From assembly GCF_900079775.1 (NCBI RefSeq), contig NZ_LT556050.1, forward strand, positions 220,704 to 284,703: a stretch of DNA of 64,000 nucleotides. The letters run 5' to 3'. Below, in pieces: positions 18,622 through 27,132 of the stretch (its first letter is position 1; each line of letters begins with the position of its first letter). Origin of the DNA: Leyella lascolaii (GTDB lineage: Bacteria; Bacteroidota; Bacteroidia; Bacteroidales; Bacteroidaceae). The notes under the pieces are model-generated. The model was not told the origin of the DNA. It saw only the letters and a list, made by a program, of their open reading frames with translations, and made no database searches. Position numbers and translations under genes: made by a program.

Positions 18622-18688
18622 GAAACGCCCGCAAGGCAGCCGCGCACGCCATGCATGATGCCTTGCAATGTTTTCATTACCGCAAATA

Positions 18689-18720
18689 TTTGTATCGTCA
18701 GAATAAAATGATTATATTTG
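18689..18720 (+). promoter_or_regulatory. Full promoter of the DUF1599 gene
   Basis: TTTG at 18689-18692 and TATATTTG at 18713-18720 are separated by 20 bp, a consensus Bacteroidetes promoter. The ATG follows 10 bases later. Confidence 0.75.
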
Positions 18721-18729
18721 TAGCCGGTT

Positions 18730-19281
18730 ATGAACACAACGAAAACTGAGCAACAATTCAAGGACGTCATGCAGGAATGCCACAGCCTTTTTGCCGGTAA
18801 GCTGCACGACTACGGTGCTTCGTGGCGGATGCTTCGCCCATCCTCGCTCACCGACCAGCTATATATAAAAGCAAAACGGATACGCTCGCTTGAGATAAAG
18901 AAGACATCGCTCGTGGGCGAAGGCATAAGACCGGAATTCATCGCACTCATAAATTACGGCATAATAGGGCTGATACAGCTCGAACAGGGGTTTGCCGACC
19001 ACACGGACATGAGCCCGGAGGAGGCTCTCGCACTGTATGAGCGGCACGCCGGAGAATCGCTCAAGCTCATGCTGAAGAAAAACCACGACTACGACGAGGC
19101 GTGGCGGTCGATGCGCGTGAGCAGCTATACCGACTTCATTCTGACAAAGATACAACGCGTGAAGGAGATAGAGGACCTCAACGGACAGACACTCGTCTCG
19201 GAAGGAATCGCCTCGAACTACATGGACATAATAAACTATGCGGTGTTCGGGGCGATAAAACTGGCTGAAGAAAAAGAATGA
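18730..19281 (+). CDS. DUF1599 domain protein with internal duplication
   Basis: 183-residue soluble protein of the DUF1599 family, proposed from comparative genomics to be nucleotide-modification associated. Two halves repeat the same pattern: [25 protein letters not shown] near residues 26-50, and [25 protein letters not shown] near 118-142. Each is followed by a G-x-E-GI...INY segment and a short helix. The 4-bp overlap with the next gene suggests coupled translation, although the neighbour is a membrane protein of no obvious related function. Biochemical role unproven. Confidence 0.85.
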   Translation: MNTTKTEQQFKDVMQECHSLFAGKLHDYGASWRMLRPSSLTDQLYIKAKRIRSLEIKKTSLVGEGIRPEFIALINYGIIGLIQLEQGFADHTDMSPEEALALYERHAGESLKLMLKKNHDYDEAWRSMRVSSYTDFILTKIQRVKEIEDLNGQTLVSEGIASNYMDIINYAVFGAIKLAEEKE

Positions 19282-21347
19282 GATATGCGGCTTACATACT
19301 GACAAACGTGTGCCGGCTGTTGCTGTCGGCTACATTCATCCTGTCCGGATATGTGAAAGCTATAGACCCTCTGGGCACACAATATAAGATAAAAGACTAT
19401 CTGGAAGCCCTCTCGCTGTACGGTGTTTTCCCCGACTGGACAACACTGGCGGCATCGGTCACGCTCTCCGCAGCCGAATTCTCACTCGGCATACTGCTGC
19501 TGTTCGCCATACAGCGCCGCGTCATCTCAAGGACAATACTCGCCCTGATGGTCATAATGACAGTCATAACAGTGTGGATATTCTTCTACGACCCGGTGCA
19601 GGACTGCGGCTGCTTCGGCGACGCGCTTAAGCTCACCAACGGACAGACTCTGGCGAAGAACATTGTCCTCACAATATGCGCTGCCACAGTGGCGGCACGT
19701 CCCATGAAGATGCCGAGACTCATATCGAAGACCAATCAGTGGATTGTGATAAACTACACCGTCATCTTCATCTTCGCCACAAGCCTGCTGAGCCTCTACA
19801 CCCTGCCATATTTCGACTTCCGGCCATACCACGTCGGAGCCGACATAAGAAAAGGAATGGAGATTCCGGAGGGCGCGCCGCAACCGGAATTCGAGACTAC
19901 ATTCATACTGAAAAAGAACGGGGTGACCAAAGAATTCACCCTCGACAACTACCCGGACTCCACATGGGAGTTTGTCGACAGCAAGACGGTACAGACCAAA
20001 AAAGGGTATGTGCCGCCGATACACGACTTCTCCATAACGCTCAACAAAACCGGAGAGGACATCACCCGGCAGGTGCTCGACAGCAAAGGATACACGTTCC
20101 TGCTCATATCTCCGCTCCTCGAACACGCCGACGACAGCAACTTCGGCAACATAGACCGAATATACGAATACGCGCAGGACTATGACATACCGTTCTACTG
20201 CCTCACGGCAAGCGGAGAGAAAGCCATAAGACGGTGGCAGGACATCACCGGGGCGGAGTATCCTTTCTGCACTACGGACGAGACAACACTGAAGACCGTC
20301 ATAAGGAGCAACCCCGGACTGATGCTCGTAAAGGACGGTGTGGTGATAAGGAAATGGAGCCACAACATGTTGCCCGACACCGAGACGCTGGACCGTCCGC
20401 TCGACAAGCTCGAGATAGGACAGGCTAACCAGACCTCGACAATGACTAAGATAATGAGGATAATGCTGTGGTTCGTATTCCCGCTGGCTCTCCTCACACT
20501 CGCGGACAGAACATGGGCGTGGACCAAATGGATAAAGCAGAAACGCAACAAGAATAAGTTATACAAACTCTTTAAACACAAAAAAATGAGAAAGAAAATT
20601 GTAGCAGGCAACTGGAAAATGAACATGAACCTGCAAGAAGGTGTAGCTCTGGCAAAAGAGCTCAACGAAACACTCAACGCTGAAAAGCCGAACTGCGGCG
20701 TGATTATATGCACTCCGTTCATACATCTCGCCTCTGTGGCACAGATACTCAACCAGGACGTCATCGCTCTTGGAGCAGAAAACTGCGCCGACAAGGAGAA
20801 AGGCGCATACACGGGAGAGGTGTCTGCCGAAATGGTAAAGAGCACCGGAGCACAGTATGTCATCCTCGGACACTCTGAAAGACGCCAGTACTACAACGAG
20901 ACTCCGGAGATTCTGAAGGAGAAAGTGCTTCTCGCGCTGAAGAACGGACTCAAAGTCATCTTCTGCATCGGTGAGACTCTCGAAGAGCGCGAGGCTGAGA
21001 AGCAGAACGAAGTTGTGAAGGCTGAGCTCGAGGGCAGCGTGTTCAACCTCAGCGCAGAGGAGTTCAAGAACATCGTGATAGCTTATGAGCCGATATGGGC
21101 TATCGGTACAGGCAAGACCGCAACGGCTGAGCAGGCTGAGGAGATACACGCATACATACGCAGCATCGTGGCTGAGAAGTACGGCAAGGAGACCGCTGAG
21201 GACACCACAATACTCTACGGCGGAAGCTGCAAGGCAAGCAACGCTCCCGAGCTGTTTGCAAAACCGGACATCGACGGCGGACTCATCGGAGGAGCATCAC
21301 TTAAGGCTGCCGACTTCAAGGGCATCATCGACGCCTGGAAAAAATAA
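19278..21347 (+). CDS. tpiA: DoxX-family membrane protein (BT_3928 type) fused in frame to triosephosphate isomerase
   Basis: 689 residues in one frame with no stop. Residues 1 to about 435 are a DoxX/BT_3928-type protein: four N-terminal helices, [15 protein letters not shown] with a Cys pair near 113-115, a periplasmic thioredoxin-like region and a last helix near 394-414. From Met 437 (codon at 20586) follows a complete 253-residue TPI with GNWKMN, the catalytic His in ILGHSERR, the catalytic Glu in [14 protein letters not shown], and YGGSCKASN. In most relatives these are two genes. The junction has seven A before TGA read out of frame, so a small indel could have removed a stop. TPI may still start internally at 20586. 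Confidence 0.85.
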   Translation: MRYAAYILTNVCRLLLSATFILSGYVKAIDPLGTQYKIKDYLEALSLYGVFPDWTTLAASVTLSAAEFSLGILLLFAIQRRVISRTILALMVIMTVITVWIFFYDPVQDCGCFGDALKLTNGQTLAKNIVLTICAATVAARPMKMPRLISKTNQWIVINYTVIFIFATSLLSLYTLPYFDFRPYHVGADIRKGMEIPEGAPQPEFETTFILKKNGVTKEFTLDNYPDSTWEFVDSKTVQTKKGYVPPIHDFSITLNKTGEDITRQVLDSKGYTFLLISPLLEHADDSNFGNIDRIYEYAQDYDIPFYCLTASGEKAIRRWQDITGAEYPFCTTDETTLKTVIRSNPGLMLVKDGVVIRKWSHNMLPDTETLDRPLDKLEIGQANQTSTMTKIMRIMLWFVFPLALLTLADRTWAWTKWIKQKRNKNKLYKLFKHKKMRKKIVAGNWKMNMNLQEGVALAKELNETLNAEKPNCGVIICTPFIHLASVAQILNQDVIALGAENCADKEKGAYTGEVSAEMVKSTGAQYVILGHSERRQYYNETPEILKEKVLLALKNGLKVIFCIGETLEEREAEKQNEVVKAELEGSVFNLSAEEFKNIVIAYEPIWAIGTGKTATAEQAEEIHAYIRSIVAEKYGKETAEDTTILYGGSCKASNAPELFAKPDIDGGLIGGASLKAADFKGIIDAWKK

Positions 21348-21366
21348 TCAGGAACAACATCAGACA

Positions 21367-21401
21367 GGCGGACCGGCATGGCACGACAATGCCGGTCCGC
21401 C
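21367..21401 (+). terminator. Terminator downstream of the TPI gene
   Basis: Arms 21367-21379 (GGCGGACCGGCAT) and 21389-21401 pair perfectly over 13 bp with a 9-nt loop. The following tract ATTATAAC is only weakly T-rich, so termination may be partial and the SPOR gene may still be reached. Confidence 0.65.
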
Positions 21402-21426
21402 ATTATAACAAACTCATAAAGACAAC

Positions 21427-22017
21427 ATGAAACGATTCGTCATAATCCTTACTCTTGCACTTGCGGCGACAGCTCAGGGCAACGCACAGAACTATATGCA
21501 GCATCTGAAGGAGAAAAACAACGGTCAGGGCAACGTAACGGTGACACAAAGCAAAGAGATTGACGAATTGGTGAACAATGCCAACACACTCTCCGCCAGC
21601 ACGCCGGCAACGACAACAAAAGTCAACAGGCAGAAAGACAGCAGCCGGCATCAGTTGAAAGTCACTCCGGAAGAAGCCACACACGACACCAAGGAAGACA
21701 CGGAAAGCCCTGCGGTAGACACCCGCAAGAAGGTAATGCGCAAAAGCTACAAGGTGGACGGATACAGAGTGCAGGTGTTCGCAGGAGGCAACTCGAGAAA
21801 CGACAAGATAAAAGCACAGCGCACAGGAAACGACATCAAGCAGTCATTCCCGGAACTTCCGGTCTACGTGCACTTCTATTCGCCGAGATGGATATGCCGC
21901 GTGGGCAACTTCAGGACATTTGAAGAAGCAAACAACATTCTGCATCAGATACAGGAGATGGGCTACAAACAGGCATGTATCGTAAGCGGAAAGATTACCG
22001 TTCCCATAACTCAGTAA
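21427..22017 (+). CDS. SPOR domain periplasmic protein
   Basis: 196 residues. An N-terminal signal peptide (MKRFVIILTLALAATAQGNA) is followed by a low-complexity polar linker (about 25-115). The C-terminal SPOR domain starts near YKVDGYRVQVFAGGNSRNDK and runs through PRWICRVGNFRTFEEANNILHQI. SPOR domains bind denuded glycan strands of peptidoglycan at division sites. The tpiA-SPOR-folE order is conserved in Bacteroides. Likely periplasmic; the exact partner is unknown. Confidence 0.9.
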   Translation: MKRFVIILTLALAATAQGNAQNYMQHLKEKNNGQGNVTVTQSKEIDELVNNANTLSASTPATTTKVNRQKDSSRHQLKVTPEEATHDTKEDTESPAVDTRKKVMRKSYKVDGYRVQVFAGGNSRNDKIKAQRTGNDIKQSFPELPVYVHFYSPRWICRVGNFRTFEEANNILHQIQEMGYKQACIVSGKITVPITQ

Positions 22018-22073
22018 CTTCTTAATGTCGTATATACGGCGGCGACAGACATATACGAGAAACATATAAAATA

Positions 22074-22667
22074 ATGAATCCCGAAACAGAATACCGCGAG
22101 GGACTCGAAGAACTCGCGGAAAACTACAAGAACATACTGCAACTTCTCGGTGAGGACACAGCCCGCGAAGGTCTGCAGAAAACACCTATGCGGGTGGCAA
22201 AAGCCATGCAGGTGCTCACGAGAGGATATACGCAGGACCCTCATAAAGTGCTTACAGACGCACTGTTTGAAGAAAAATACAACCAGATGGTGATTGTCAA
22301 GGACATCGACTTCTTCTCCATGTGCGAGCACCACATGCTCCCCTTCTACGGAAAGGCGCACGTGGCATACATTCCAAACGGATATATCACCGGACTGAGC
22401 AAGATAGCCAGGGTGGTGGACATATACAGTCACAGGCTCCAGGTGCAGGAAAGACTCACGCAACAGATAAAGGACTGCATACAGAACACGCTGCACCCGC
22501 TCGGCGTAATGGTGGTTGTCGAGGCAAAACACATGTGCATGCAGATGCGCGGAGTGGAAAAACAGAACTCCATAACAACGACAAGCGACTTCAGCGGAGC
22601 GTTCAGACAGGCAAAGACAAGAGAGGAGTTCATGAACCTGCTGAGGGGAGAATCAAAAAAAATATGA
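22074..22667 (+). CDS. folE: GTP cyclohydrolase I
   Basis: Converts GTP to 7,8-dihydroneopterin triphosphate, the first step of folate (and queuosine precursor) synthesis. The 197 residues match family size. Zinc and active-site motifs are visible: [20 protein letters not shown] near residues 82-101, [23 protein letters not shown], and [12 protein letters not shown] with the second zinc Cys near 157. It follows the SPOR gene with 56 bases between. folK lies elsewhere in this window, so folate genes are scattered. Confidence 0.97.
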   Translation: MNPETEYREGLEELAENYKNILQLLGEDTAREGLQKTPMRVAKAMQVLTRGYTQDPHKVLTDALFEEKYNQMVIVKDIDFFSMCEHHMLPFYGKAHVAYIPNGYITGLSKIARVVDIYSHRLQVQERLTQQIKDCIQNTLHPLGVMVVVEAKHMCMQMRGVEKQNSITTTSDFSGAFRQAKTREEFMNLLRGESKKI

Positions 22668-22738
22668 TATCCCATGCAAGGATAAAGACATTCTTACATT
22701 ATTATATTGTATAACAATATGAAAATTAAACAAACAAC

Positions 22739-23416
22739 ATGAAAAAGCTAAAATCAATTACCGTTGCACTCGCATTGTCCGTCGCGACTGTTTTCTCTGT
22801 TTCTTCGTGCCTCGATTCCGGCAACGGCGGCACGCAATACCCGCAAATGTCGCTCAGCGACTCAATAGAAGCCGTGAACAACGCAATCGGTTCCTTCACA
22901 GGAAAGCTGTATTATATCAACCCGACAAAGACCACTTCAAACAGAGAGGACTCCGTTGACGTGAAGTGGAGAATATCAAAAGAGACAATGACAAGAGGAG
23001 GCATGACCATAGAGAACTTCCCTATCAAGCCTCTGGCTCTTTATGTCACCAACATGACAAGCATGGTGAAGTCGAAAGAAATACTCGAGGCTGCTCCGGA
23101 ACAGATATACACAACAAGTCTGATTCCTTACCTCAAGCTCGAGGTCTCAAACTCATCCTACTTCCAATACTCCATTCTTCCCAAGAAGAAAGAGCTGGAG
23201 TTCTCGGTCGACTACGCCGGTTCGGCACACAGGGTAAAGGTTATCTTCGCCGAATACATAACCGATGCGTCAGGCTACTATTACTATCCTGTAGCATACA
23301 AAAGGGAGAAGCTCTTCCAGGGCAACATCATAATAAACAAAGTAACAGTAGACGGCGTGGAGCATAGCGTAGGTACTGTCTTTGGAATAAAGGGACACTT
23401 GACAACCGCCGGATAA
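22739..23416 (+). CDS. Putative DUF4840-like lipoprotein
   Basis: 225 residues with a lipoprotein signal (ALSVATVFSVSSC, Cys near 23) and a beta-rich mature domain (for example YSILPKKKELEFSVDYAGSAHRVKVIFAEYI). Length and pattern resemble the DUF4840 family of Bacteroidales surface or periplasmic lipoproteins, but I make this assignment tentatively. It ends 3 bases before the exonuclease gene, so the two are probably co-transcribed. Function unknown. Confidence 0.6.
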   Translation: MKKLKSITVALALSVATVFSVSSCLDSGNGGTQYPQMSLSDSIEAVNNAIGSFTGKLYYINPTKTTSNREDSVDVKWRISKETMTRGGMTIENFPIKPLALYVTNMTSMVKSKEILEAAPEQIYTTSLIPYLKLEVSNSSYFQYSILPKKKELEFSVDYAGSAHRVKVIFAEYITDASGYYYYPVAYKREKLFQGNIIINKVTVDGVEHSVGTVFGIKGHLTTAG

Positions 23417-23419
23417 GCT

Positions 23420-24169
23420 ATGAGATTCATTTCTTGGAATGTAAACGGCCTGAGGGCATGCATAACAAAGGGCTTTGAAGACTCTTTCAAAGCCCTTGAC
23501 GCTGATTTCTTCTGCCTTCAGGAGACCAAACTGCAGGCTGGACAGACCGATCTGAAGTTTGAAGGATACGATTCTTACTGGAACTATGCGGACAAAAAGG
23601 GATACTCGGGGACAGCTGTTTTCACAAAGCACAAGCCTTTGGGAGTAAGCTACGGCATCGGTATTGACGAGCACGACCATGAGGGACGCGTCATCACTCT
23701 TGAGATGGACGACTTCTTTCTCGTCACTGTCTACACACCGAACTCACAGGACGGACTGCGCAGACTCGAATACCGGATGAAGTGGGAAGACGATTTCCTT
23801 GCCTACATAAAGGCACTTGACGAAAGGAAACCTGTTATAATATGCGGCGATCTGAACGTGGCGCATGAGGAAATAGACCTGAAGAATCCCAAGACAAACA
23901 GGATGAACGCCGGCTTCACCGACCAGGAGAGAGAGAAGATGACGGTCTTTCTCAACAGCGGTTTCACCGATACGTTCAGAGACAAATACCCCGACACGGT
24001 GAAATATTCATGGTGGTCTTACCGCTTCAAGGCTCGCGAGAAGAACGCCGGATGGCGTATCGACTACTTCCTCATATCAGACAGGATGAAAGAACGCATG
24101 TGCGACGCTCTCATACACAACGATATCTTCGGAAGCGACCATTGCCCCGTTGAGCTGACAATAAAGTAA
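23420..24169 (+). CDS. xth: Exodeoxyribonuclease III (AP endonuclease)
   Basis: Base-excision repair enzyme that cuts 5' of abasic sites and has 3'-5' exonuclease activity. 249 residues, EEP superfamily. Conserved motifs in order: [10 protein letters not shown] (N-terminal Asn), CLQETKLQ with the metal-binding Glu near 35, [19 protein letters not shown] with catalytic Asp/Asn near 145-147, [28 protein letters not shown], and the C-terminal SDHCPVEL with the catalytic His. It is complete and followed by a strong terminator. Confidence 0.97.
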   Translation: MRFISWNVNGLRACITKGFEDSFKALDADFFCLQETKLQAGQTDLKFEGYDSYWNYADKKGYSGTAVFTKHKPLGVSYGIGIDEHDHEGRVITLEMDDFFLVTVYTPNSQDGLRRLEYRMKWEDDFLAYIKALDERKPVIICGDLNVAHEEIDLKNPKTNRMNAGFTDQEREKMTVFLNSGFTDTFRDKYPDTVKYSWWSYRFKAREKNAGWRIDYFLISDRMKERMCDALIHNDIFGSDHCPVELTIK

Positions 24170-24218
24170 TCGGAAGGCGGAAAAGGCTTTTCCGTCGGAC
24201 AACAGACATACTGACATG

Positions 24219-24270
24219 ATGCGGCGGACCTGTTTATGTTCATTCATAACAGGTCCGCCGCATATTTTTA
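24219..24270 (+). terminator. Terminator of xth
   Basis: A perfect 16-bp stem (24219-24234 with 24248-24263) with a 13-nt loop is followed by ATTTTTATTTG. It lies between convergent xth and the GH130 gene; the minus-strand side lacks a T-run. Confidence 0.85.
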
Positions 24271-24316
24271 TTTGTTCTTCTATCGTATTGTCCGTCACTC
24301 ACAGCAATGCGTCAAT

Positions 24317-24404
24317 GGAATCCATGGAAAACGACTGACGCTTTTCCGGAGTACAGGAATGCATGTTCCGGTGTCTGACTCACACCTGACAGACAACCGG
24401 AACA
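24317..24404. repeat. Tentative short 22-bp-period array (xth-GH130 gap)
   Basis: Four consecutive 22-bp windows (24317, 24339, 24361, 24383) fit the array pattern: CGCTTTTCCGGA ... CAGGAAT, then GCATGTTCCGG, then a unit ending ACCGGAACA. Only the middle two are convincing. It ends just before the GH130 stop codon. Confidence 0.4.
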
Positions 24405-24413
24405 CCCGACACA

Positions 24414-25610
24414 CTACTCTGATATGCCGGAAGTGACACCCTTGACAGGGTCGCCGTAGCCCGAGCGCGAAGCCGGATCGTAAACCGCGACACCGACCAT
24501 CGAGTCGGCACAACCGTAATACAGGAACCACTTCGAGCGGTGATAGACAAGTCCTTCTATGAATACCGTGCCGGCGGCATACTGCCCGCTCTTCTCAAAA
24601 TCGGTCATAGGACGGAAGAAAGGCTTGTCAAGCCGGTCGAGATACTTCAACGGCTCGTCCTTGTCGAAGAGCATCTGACCTGCCGCGTAGGTGTTTGACG
24701 GATAGTCGGTATCACCAACCTTCCCACCGGCATTCTTACCGTTATAGAACAGAACAATGCCTTTTGACGTGAGAACAGCCGGCGGTCCGCACTCAGTAAG
24801 CATACTGTCGAAATATCCCTTACGCGGTTCGGCGAGCTTGATGAGATTTCCGTCCGCATCGGTATACGGCGTCCAGTCCACCAGATTGTCGGACGTGGCT
24901 GCGCAAACCCACTGCTCTCCCCAATACATGAGATACTTCATCTTACCTCCAACTGACACTTTCGCAGCCACCTGACTGCCGTTTCTTACCTCAGTAAGTA
25001 TCGAGCCCGACTTGCAGGCAAAGTCCGCATATCTCCCGTCCAATGCGTGCAGGAATGCCGGACCGTGCTTTTTCCATGTCCTCAAATCGCGGGACGTGGC
25101 GATGGAAAGCCTCGGTTTGTCATGGTTCCACGATGTGTATGTCATCACATAAAGCGTCTTTCCATCCACAACAGCGGCGACAACGCGCGGGTCCTCACAC
25201 CCTCCGTCCCACTCATAAGTGCGGGACACCTGTGTCGTATCAGGATACATCACAGGCAGAGGCTCCCTTTTGTCGATATGCAGACCGTCCGCCGACTCCA
25301 CAAGACCTATTCTTGAGGTGCGCCCGCCGATGCCTGCCGCAGGATTGTCCTCGGCACGATAAAGCACAAAAATACTCCCGTCCTTCACCACTGCCGCCGG
25401 ATTGAACGTGTCGGCAAGTTCCCATTTCACATCAGCCGACTTCATCGGACAATGAAAAACACTCTCCGGCTTGGGTGTGATGAGCGGATTCACACCCTCG
25501 GGACGTGCGAAACCGCCGAACGCCCAGTCCGGCAACGGATTGTCATTACCTGCGTATGCCGCAGTGCACGCGGCGATAAGGCAAGCCACAAACAACAGTT
25601 TTCGTCTCAT
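24414..25610 (-). CDS. Secreted GH130-family glycosidase/phosphorylase (beta-mannoside active)
   Basis: 398 residues with a signal peptide (MRRKLLFVACLIAACTAAYA). A five-bladed beta-propeller with GH130 hallmarks: FNPAAVV..LYRAED near 69-88, DGGCEDPRVV near 135-144, LMYWGEQ and VLFYNGKN. GH130 enzymes are mannoside phosphorylases or, when secreted, beta-1,2-mannosidases acting on N-glycans or yeast mannan. Export here favours the hydrolase branch, but that is inference. A GH76 alpha-1,6-mannanase lies 3.4 kb upstream on the same strand. No SusC/SusD pair is present in the window. Confidence 0.85.
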   Translation of the reverse strand: MRRKLLFVACLIAACTAAYAGNDNPLPDWAFGGFARPEGVNPLITPKPESVFHCPMKSADVKWELADTFNPAAVVKDGSIFVLYRAEDNPAAGIGGRTSRIGLVESADGLHIDKREPLPVMYPDTTQVSRTYEWDGGCEDPRVVAAVVDGKTLYVMTYTSWNHDKPRLSIATSRDLRTWKKHGPAFLHALDGRYADFACKSGSILTEVRNGSQVAAKVSVGGKMKYLMYWGEQWVCAATSDNLVDWTPYTDADGNLIKLAEPRKGYFDSMLTECGPPAVLTSKGIVLFYNGKNAGGKVGDTDYPSNTYAAGQMLFDKDEPLKYLDRLDKPFFRPMTDFEKSGQYAAGTVFIEGLVYHRSKWFLYYGCADSMVGVAVYDPASRSGYGDPVKGVTSGISE

Positions 25611-26373
25611 TCTTCAATTTATTTAGTTAATAAGTAGCTGTTCAAAATTAACCGATATTATAAAATCACTCATATGTATATATATCTTTGTCATCATCCT
25701 GTGCCCTCTTCAGTGCTTCATTCCAAACTCTCATCGGTCGTGTAGCCCGCTACACTCCCTCTTCGGACTTTGAAATGCAGCTACTGAACAGCACACAATA
25801 TGATGGCAATTAATTTAGAACATCTACTTTAAAATAATCAAGTTAACACACACAAATATAACAACTGTCACGCTGAATAATTATCATTGTGACGCCACTT
25901 TAACTTTTTTTATGTCTCAAAAAATCAGGATGAGGCACTTTTCTCACGAAAGATGCCTCATCCTTTTTCCTAATCCATAATGTTTGGAGTATATTTATAC
26001 CAAATTGAGAGAGATTGACAGTGTCGGAAGAATGCCTCCCCTGACCCATGTTCCGCAAACGCGCGGCAGGCGGGAAATGCGCTTTCTTCGTTCCGACAGT
26101 GCAAATTTATACTTTTAAATTGTAATACACACTATTTTTTAATGTTATTTCAGAATTAAATTTGTGCCTCATTTCAATTGTAACGAGCATCATCTCTTTT
26201 AAATTGAAACACAACATCAGACCGCAATATAACGTCAATATGTAAGTCAGACAAATATGCACACCCTTACACCATACCGCTACAGTGTCATTATGACAAT
26301 CATAGCAACTCATGCAAAACGACATGTCATCCACAGAGCGACACCGACTTACGAATCATAACAGCCCACGCTG
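25611..26373. other. Gene-free stretch with hairpins and possible mobile-element relic
   Basis: 763 bases. At 25740-25755 a short perfect palindrome (GTGTAGC-CC-GCTACAC) lies between inverted 8-bp copies GCTGTTCA (25637-25644) and TGAACAGC (25785-25792). On the minus strand the sequence around it reads like part of a gene (MRVWNEALKRAQDDDKDIYT...), but only 22 codons stay open. A strong hairpin is at 25927-25964. A further frame at 26107-26334 on the minus strand is not recognisable. I call no gene. Confidence 0.5.
25927..25969. terminator. Orphan bidirectional terminator-like hairpin
   Basis: Arms 25927-25937 (AGGATGAGGCA) and 25954-25964 pair over 11 bp, extended by inner CTTT/AAAG pairing. 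A TTTTTCC tract follows on the plus strand and a T-rich tract on the minus strand. No gene with a stop codon is adjacent on either side, so it may be left from a lost gene. Confidence 0.6.
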
Positions 26374-26871
26374 TCAGTTACCCATATCCATCTCACCGTC
26401 GAAAGCGACCGACTCACGCGACGAGGGGAAAACATCCAGCGTGGCATGCCCGTCATCACCGACATACAGCATATACCGGTATCTGTCCTCAGAGTTTACC
26501 ACCACGATGTCTATCTTCGTCCCCTTACCGTCAGTAGAACGCGATTCCCTGTACTGCTGCACCACTCCGTCGAAGTCAAGACCGTCTCCGCCTCCGTACG
26601 GAACATTATATGCCCTGCCCACATAAGGCAGACACGAATAAATGGAGTCGCCGGAGATATGCAGGTAATAGCCTCCGTTGAGATACCTCGTGGGGACACG
26701 CCGTGGGCGGATATGAGTCATGTCGATGGTGTAATAACGGTCGTCAAGAGCCTTTCTCACACTCTGCGCCGTCAGCGCAAGCTCCTGTCTGCGCTGTTCC
26801 TCCGTCGTGCGGCTTGCGGCGCAAGCCATCATCGACAGTACGGCAATTATAAAACAAACAGTCTTTTTCAT
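26374..26871 (-). CDS. DUF4251 lipoprotein
   Basis: 165 residues from MKKTVCFIIAVLSMMAC, a lipoprotein signal with Cys near 17. The in-frame upstream Met codons are rejected because they precede this signal. The mature part has the DUF4251 signature YVGRAYNVPYGGGDGLDFDGV near 88-108 and a terminal LDVFPSSRESVAFDGEMD strand region. DUF4251 proteins are Bacteroidetes periplasmic lipoproteins of unknown function. It stands alone between the GH130 and nuclease genes. Confidence 0.85.
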   Translation of the reverse strand: MKKTVCFIIAVLSMMACAASRTTEEQRRQELALTAQSVRKALDDRYYTIDMTHIRPRRVPTRYLNGGYYLHISGDSIYSCLPYVGRAYNVPYGGGDGLDFDGVVQQYRESRSTDGKGTKIDIVVVNSEDRYRYMLYVGDDGHATLDVFPSSRESVAFDGEMDMGN

Positions 26872-27060
26872 TTCAATGATGATATAAAATTCAAACGTCA
26901 GACACCCAGCCATCACGTGTCATGAAACCGCAATGCGGAATATCTCACGGCTAATATAGCACAATTATCATTCCGAAAGACACGTCATTAGCAATATTTA
27001 TCAATAAATCACATATTTATATCAGTCCTACGGGCATTTCATATCGGTCACACAGTCATA

Positions 27061-27110
27061 TAAAAAACATGCCGCGAAGGGTCCGTACACGACAGACCGC
27101 CCCGCGGCAT
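27061..27110 (-). terminator. Terminator of the endonuclease gene
   Basis: Arms 27069-27076 and 27103-27110 (ATGCCGCG/CGCGGCAT) pair perfectly with a long 26-nt loop. On the minus strand GTTTTTTA follows. It lies 23 bases after the stop. Confidence 0.7.
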
Positions 27111-27132
27111 TTCACCAGACTATTTACTGTTA

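Noticed and set aside
26107..26334. 75-codon minus-strand frame as a gene
   Set aside because: AT-rich sequence near promoter-like tracts, no signal or domain; probably chance.
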